Assembly (NCBI GenBank): GCA_017427625.1
Contig: JAFRSL010000149.1
Span: 1 to 6,742, forward strand
Direction: 5' to 3'
Length of the DNA stretch: 6,742 nucleotides
From: Synergistaceae bacterium
GTDB lineage: Bacteria; Synergistota; Synergistia; Synergistales; Aminobacteriaceae
Part shown: piece by piece, positions 3,806-6,742 of the stretch
Position numbering within the stretch: position 1 is the first letter of the stretch
Layout: each line of letters begins with the position of its first letter
The notes under the pieces: generated by a model
What the model was told of the DNA's origin: nothing
Database searches by the model: none
What the model saw: the letters and a program-made list of their open reading frames with translations, nothing else
Translations under genes and position numbers: made by a program

Positions 3806-6742
3806 ACGGACGAAGAGAAACAGCAAGTTCAAAACCTAATCAGCGCGAGAACGAAATTACTGACCGAGAAGATTGCGCGTCAGGACGAGGACATAAAATC
3901 TCTGAGCTCAACGATAATAACCCTGAGCAACGGAATAGAGTCCCGCGACCTTGAGATTGAGGGCCTGAAATCCCAGCTCTCGGAGTCGCAGGAACAGAAC
4001 CGAAAACTTCTCGCGCTAGTTCAATCATCACCGCAAGCACCGAAGCCAATCGCGCCCGAACCCGTAAAGCCCAACTACCTTTTATCGCTCTTACGGCAGC
4101 ACTTCGGGTTTGACGCTTTCAAGTCAGGGCAGGAAGAGATTATTGACGCATTACTTTCGGGGCGGGACGTATTCTGCTCAATGCCGGAAAATTACGGGAA
4201 GAGCATCTGCTACCGACTCCCTGCGCTGTTGATGCCGGGATTGACTCTCGCTGTTACCCCAGATGACCCGCAGGAATCACTCAGAGATTCGCACTCAGAG
4301 ATTCTCACGCCATCACTCACTCCCTCAAAGAGACGTGAAATCCTCCGAAAAGTCCGAAGCGGAACGGCGAAGATACTTTATTCCTCAATGTCGCAGCTCA
4401 ACGAACCTGACACAGTTTCAGCCCTAAAGAAGTCCGAAATCTCAATGTCCGCGCTCCTCACAAGCTGGGACAGTCCCAACAGCCTCGAAAACTGGACGGC
4501 CTTCATCTCATCATTGACACCGAGAAGGATAACCGCCGGAGTTTTTGCCGACACAACGAGTCCCGCAATGCGTCAGGAACTAATGAAACTTGCCGATCTT
4601 CATTCGCCCCTGAAAGTTGTTACGGGCTTCAAGAGGCCAAACAGGACGTTCCGCGTCTTCAAGACCGAGAACAAGACCGCAATTCTCAGGGACATTCTTG
4701 CTGACAAAAGCGGTCTTGCCGGAATAATATACTGTTCGACACCTGAGAACGCCTACAAAATTGGCGAGGCTCTGAGAGACTTTGACGGCCTCAATGAGCG
4801 CATAATCATAATGCCGATGCTTCTCTACCGTGAGATCAATCGGAATGATATTCGCTTCACGGTTCACTATGATTTGCCTGAAACTTTGGGCGCGTACTCA
4901 CAGCAGATTAACATAGCAGGTTCTGACGGGATGAAATCGGAGTGCATAGTCTTGGCTTCACGCAACGACCTCCGTAACACCGAACGCCCCGTAATATCAT
5001 TCTGTGAGAGCAAAGAGCCGGGCGACTTCTTACTCTCATATCTCGGCGAGGACGACAAATTTTCCGCCACTAAGTCCGAAAATGAAGAATCCCCGAAAAT
5101 TTCCCCTGATGACATTTCGGATTTCGACTTCGGTAACACAAACGAGTCTCAGCGCGAGGCCATAACGTCAGCAAGCGGGCCTCTCCTGATAATTGCGGGG
5201 CCGGGAACTGGAAAGACATTCACACTCGTCGAACGTGTGGTCTTCCTAATCCAGAAGAAGCGCGTGAACCCCGAGAATATTATGCTTGCGACTTTCACCG
5301 ACAAGGCAGCCTCCGAGTTTCTCACGAGGATAACGCAGGAGCTTTCACGGCGTAACATTCCTGCAGACACGAACGCGATGTACACGGGGACGTTCCACGC
5401 GATATGCTCACGAATCCTCAGCGAGTACGCGGAACTTACGGGGAGGCACAAGAATTTCAACATACTCGACGACTTCAGACATGCTTACACGATCATGCAG
5501 AACATGAAAAAGTTTAACGGGATTCGCGGTCTCAATGACGCTCTGAAGACTCAAGGAAAGTGGGCTAACTCCTGTGAGCTTAGGGACTACATCAACACTC
5601 TCTCGGAGGAACTGACTGACCCGGAGGAATTACTGCGTGATTCTTCTCCTGCCGTGAACGCTCTCGGCAATGCCATGAAGATTCACGATGAAATTCTCCG
5701 TGAGACAAATTCAATGAGCTACTCGGCCTTACTCGTCGAGACGTACAAACTTCTCCGCGACAACCCTGAAATATTGGCCGACCTTCAAAGCCGCGTGAAG
5801 TACATCATGGTTGACGAGTACCAAGACACGAATTACGTCCAAGAGCAGATAGCGTTCATGATTGCGGGCGAAGGGAGAAATATTTGCGCTGCCGGAGACG
5901 ATGACCAGAGCATATACAGATTTCGGGGTGCTGAGGTCAGGAACATTCTCGAATTTCCTGAACGTTTCGGGAAGAACGAGTGCAAGATCGTCCGCCTAAT
6001 GCTGAACTACAGGAGCAGGCCGGGAATTATCGACTTCTTCAGCGCATGGATTAACGGCACCGGGAGATTCTTCGCGTGGGAGAATTTTCGCCATGACAAG
6101 AAGCTAGAAGCATACAGGCCGGCCATGAAGTGCCCCTCCGTAATGAGGCTTGCGGGATTGAACGACAGGAGCGAATGGCACGAGAAAATCTTTCACCTCA
6201 TAAACGCCCTTAAAGACTCCGGCAGACTTACTGATTACAGTCAGATGGCATTCCTTTTCCGCTCGGTCAGAAGCAACGATGTCAAAGCCCTGTCGCAATA
6301 CCTTGAGGAACACAATATCAGCGTCTACAGTCCGCGCTCTAACATGTTTTTCCAGCGGGGCGAAGTACAGTTCGCAATCGGCTGTATAATCGCGATGTTC
6401 CCGGAATATTTGAAGTCTTTGGAGTCCGGTGCGTTCAACTTTCAGGGTGCTGAACCTGAACACATATCCTACTACATCGGCTGCCTGAAGTACGTTAAAC
6501 GATACATTGACCGTCAGCAGTATTCCAGCCTGAAGAAGCACATTGCCTCACGGAGAAAGTACCACGCAAACCTGAAGGGCTACACGGGCTACACGTTCTC
6601 GGATTTGGCGTACGAACTTTTTGCTTTCTACCCGTTCAATCACGCTCTTGATGCCGAAATTTCAGGGACTGTGAAGGACTTGCGCCCTGCCCGGAACTTG
6701 TCGCGGCTCGTTCAGGTAATCCGGCAATTTGAACACAGCAAC
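3803..6742 (+). CDS. Coiled coil / degenerate RecQ / UvrD-type helicase fusion, 3' partial
   Basis: The 980 visible codons are open at the window end. Residues 1-75 are a charged coiled coil, followed by a Pro-rich linker (77-90). Residues 100-390 align by eye with a RecQ SF2 core: FGFDAFKSGQEEIIDALLSG at 101-120 (motif 0), MPENYGKSICYRLPALL at 127-143 (Walker A with GKS kept), GFKRPN near 275, GIIYCST near 307, HYDLPETLGAYSQQ at 355-368. The DEAH box is missing (LLTSWDSPN), the stretch between motifs IV and V is shortened, and motif VI reads INIAGSDG in place of GRAGRDG. After an acidic linker (415-444) comes an SF1A UvrD/Rep/PcrA core: Q motif NESQREAI at 447-454, Walker A GPGTGKT at 466-472, Ia LATFTDKAA at 495, Ib TGTFHAIC at 528, II VDEYQDTN at 670-677, III GDDDQSIYRFRGA at 698-710 and IV LNYRS at 734-738. 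Motifs V and VI lie beyond the window. The SF1 half should be an ATP-driven 3'-5' DNA translocase; the RecQ half is probably inactive. Repair, recombination or replication restart is likely. Confidence 0.85.
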   Translation, partial: MTDEEKQQVQNLISARTKLLTEKIARQDEDIKSLSSTIITLSNGIESRDLEIEGLKSQLSESQEQNRKLLALVQSSPQAPKPIAPEPVKPNYLLSLLRQHFGFDAFKSGQEEIIDALLSGRDVFCSMPENYGKSICYRLPALLMPGLTLAVTPDDPQESLRDSHSEILTPSLTPSKRREILRKVRSGTAKILYSSMSQLNEPDTVSALKKSEISMSALLTSWDSPNSLENWTAFISSLTPRRITAGVFADTTSPAMRQELMKLADLHSPLKVVTGFKRPNRTFRVFKTENKTAILRDILADKSGLAGIIYCSTPENAYKIGEALRDFDGLNERIIIMPMLLYREINRNDIRFTVHYDLPETLGAYSQQINIAGSDGMKSECIVLASRNDLRNTERPVISFCESKEPGDFLLSYLGEDDKFSATKSENEESPKISPDDISDFDFGNTNESQREAITSASGPLLIIAGPGTGKTFTLVERVVFLIQKKRVNPENIMLATFTDKAASEFLTRITQELSRRNIPADTNAMYTGTFHAICSRILSEYAELTGRHKNFNILDDFRHAYTIMQNMKKFNGIRGLNDALKTQGKWANSCELRDYINTLSEELTDPEELLRDSSPAVNALGNAMKIHDEILRETNSMSYSALLVETYKLLRDNPEILADLQSRVKYIMVDEYQDTNYVQEQIAFMIAGEGRNICAAGDDDQSIYRFRGAEVRNILEFPERFGKNECKIVRLMLNYRSRPGIIDFFSAWINGTGRFFAWENFRHDKKLEAYRPAMKCPSVMRLAGLNDRSEWHEKIFHLINALKDSGRLTDYSQMAFLFRSVRSNDVKALSQYLEEHNISVYSPRSNMFFQRGEVQFAIGCIIAMFPEYLKSLESGAFNFQGAEPEHISYYIGCLKYVKRYIDRQQYSSLKKHIASRRKYHANLKGYTGYTFSDLAYELFAFYPFNHALDAEISGTVKDLRPARNLSRLVQVIRQFEHSN

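Noticed and set aside
4580..6541. Several minus-strand ORFs of 90-145 codons opposite the helicase gene
   Set aside because: They are antisense shadows: the plus-strand frame shows all expected helicase motifs and the minus readings resemble no family.

Overview
The window reads as chromosomal DNA from a Gram-negative-type (diderm) anaerobe. It holds the end of an LPS-transport locus (an LptA/OstA-like gene followed by lptB), so the cell should have an LPS-type outer membrane. The mid-GC composition, the gene style and the IS200/IS605-like debris make me think of a gut or rumen Synergistota-type bacterium, but this is an impression and not a proven assignment.

Layout. Positions 2-880 hold the 3' part of an lptA-like gene whose 5' end lies outside the window. 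It overlaps lptB (877-1632) by four bases. A 23S rRNA uracil-C5 methyltransferase of the RlmD/TrmA family (about 1586-3064) starts inside the end of lptB. A 70-residue hypothetical ORF (3036-3248) overlaps the end of the methyltransferase. These four genes lie on one strand without gaps and are probably co-transcribed.

Positions 3251-3793 contain no intact gene. The first part (3251-about 3480) is a broken small gene, with coherent peptide blocks in two frames interrupted by two stops and a frameshift. It runs directly into a minus-strand segment (about 3481-3660) that looks like the right end of an IS200/IS605 (TnpB-type) element. That segment has a terminal hairpin, a perfect 8-bp stem and a further stem, so it could be an orphan omega-RNA-like scaffold whose transposon has decayed. 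A candidate promoter (TTGCTC-16-TATAAT) and a Shine-Dalgarno sequence then lead into the last gene.

The last gene (from TTG 3803 to the window end, 980 codons and still open) is the most striking object. It encodes an N-terminal coiled coil, a Pro-rich linker, a RecQ-like SF2 helicase module that keeps the fold-defining sequence but has lost the DEAH box, part of the motif IV-V region and the motif VI arginines, and then an SF1 UvrD/Rep-type helicase with intact early motifs. I read it as a pseudo-RecQ/UvrD fusion, where a dead helicase module is carried in cis by an active one.

The genes fall into three unrelated jobs: LPS export, rRNA modification and DNA repair or recombination. A scar left by a mobile element separates the first block from the helicase gene.
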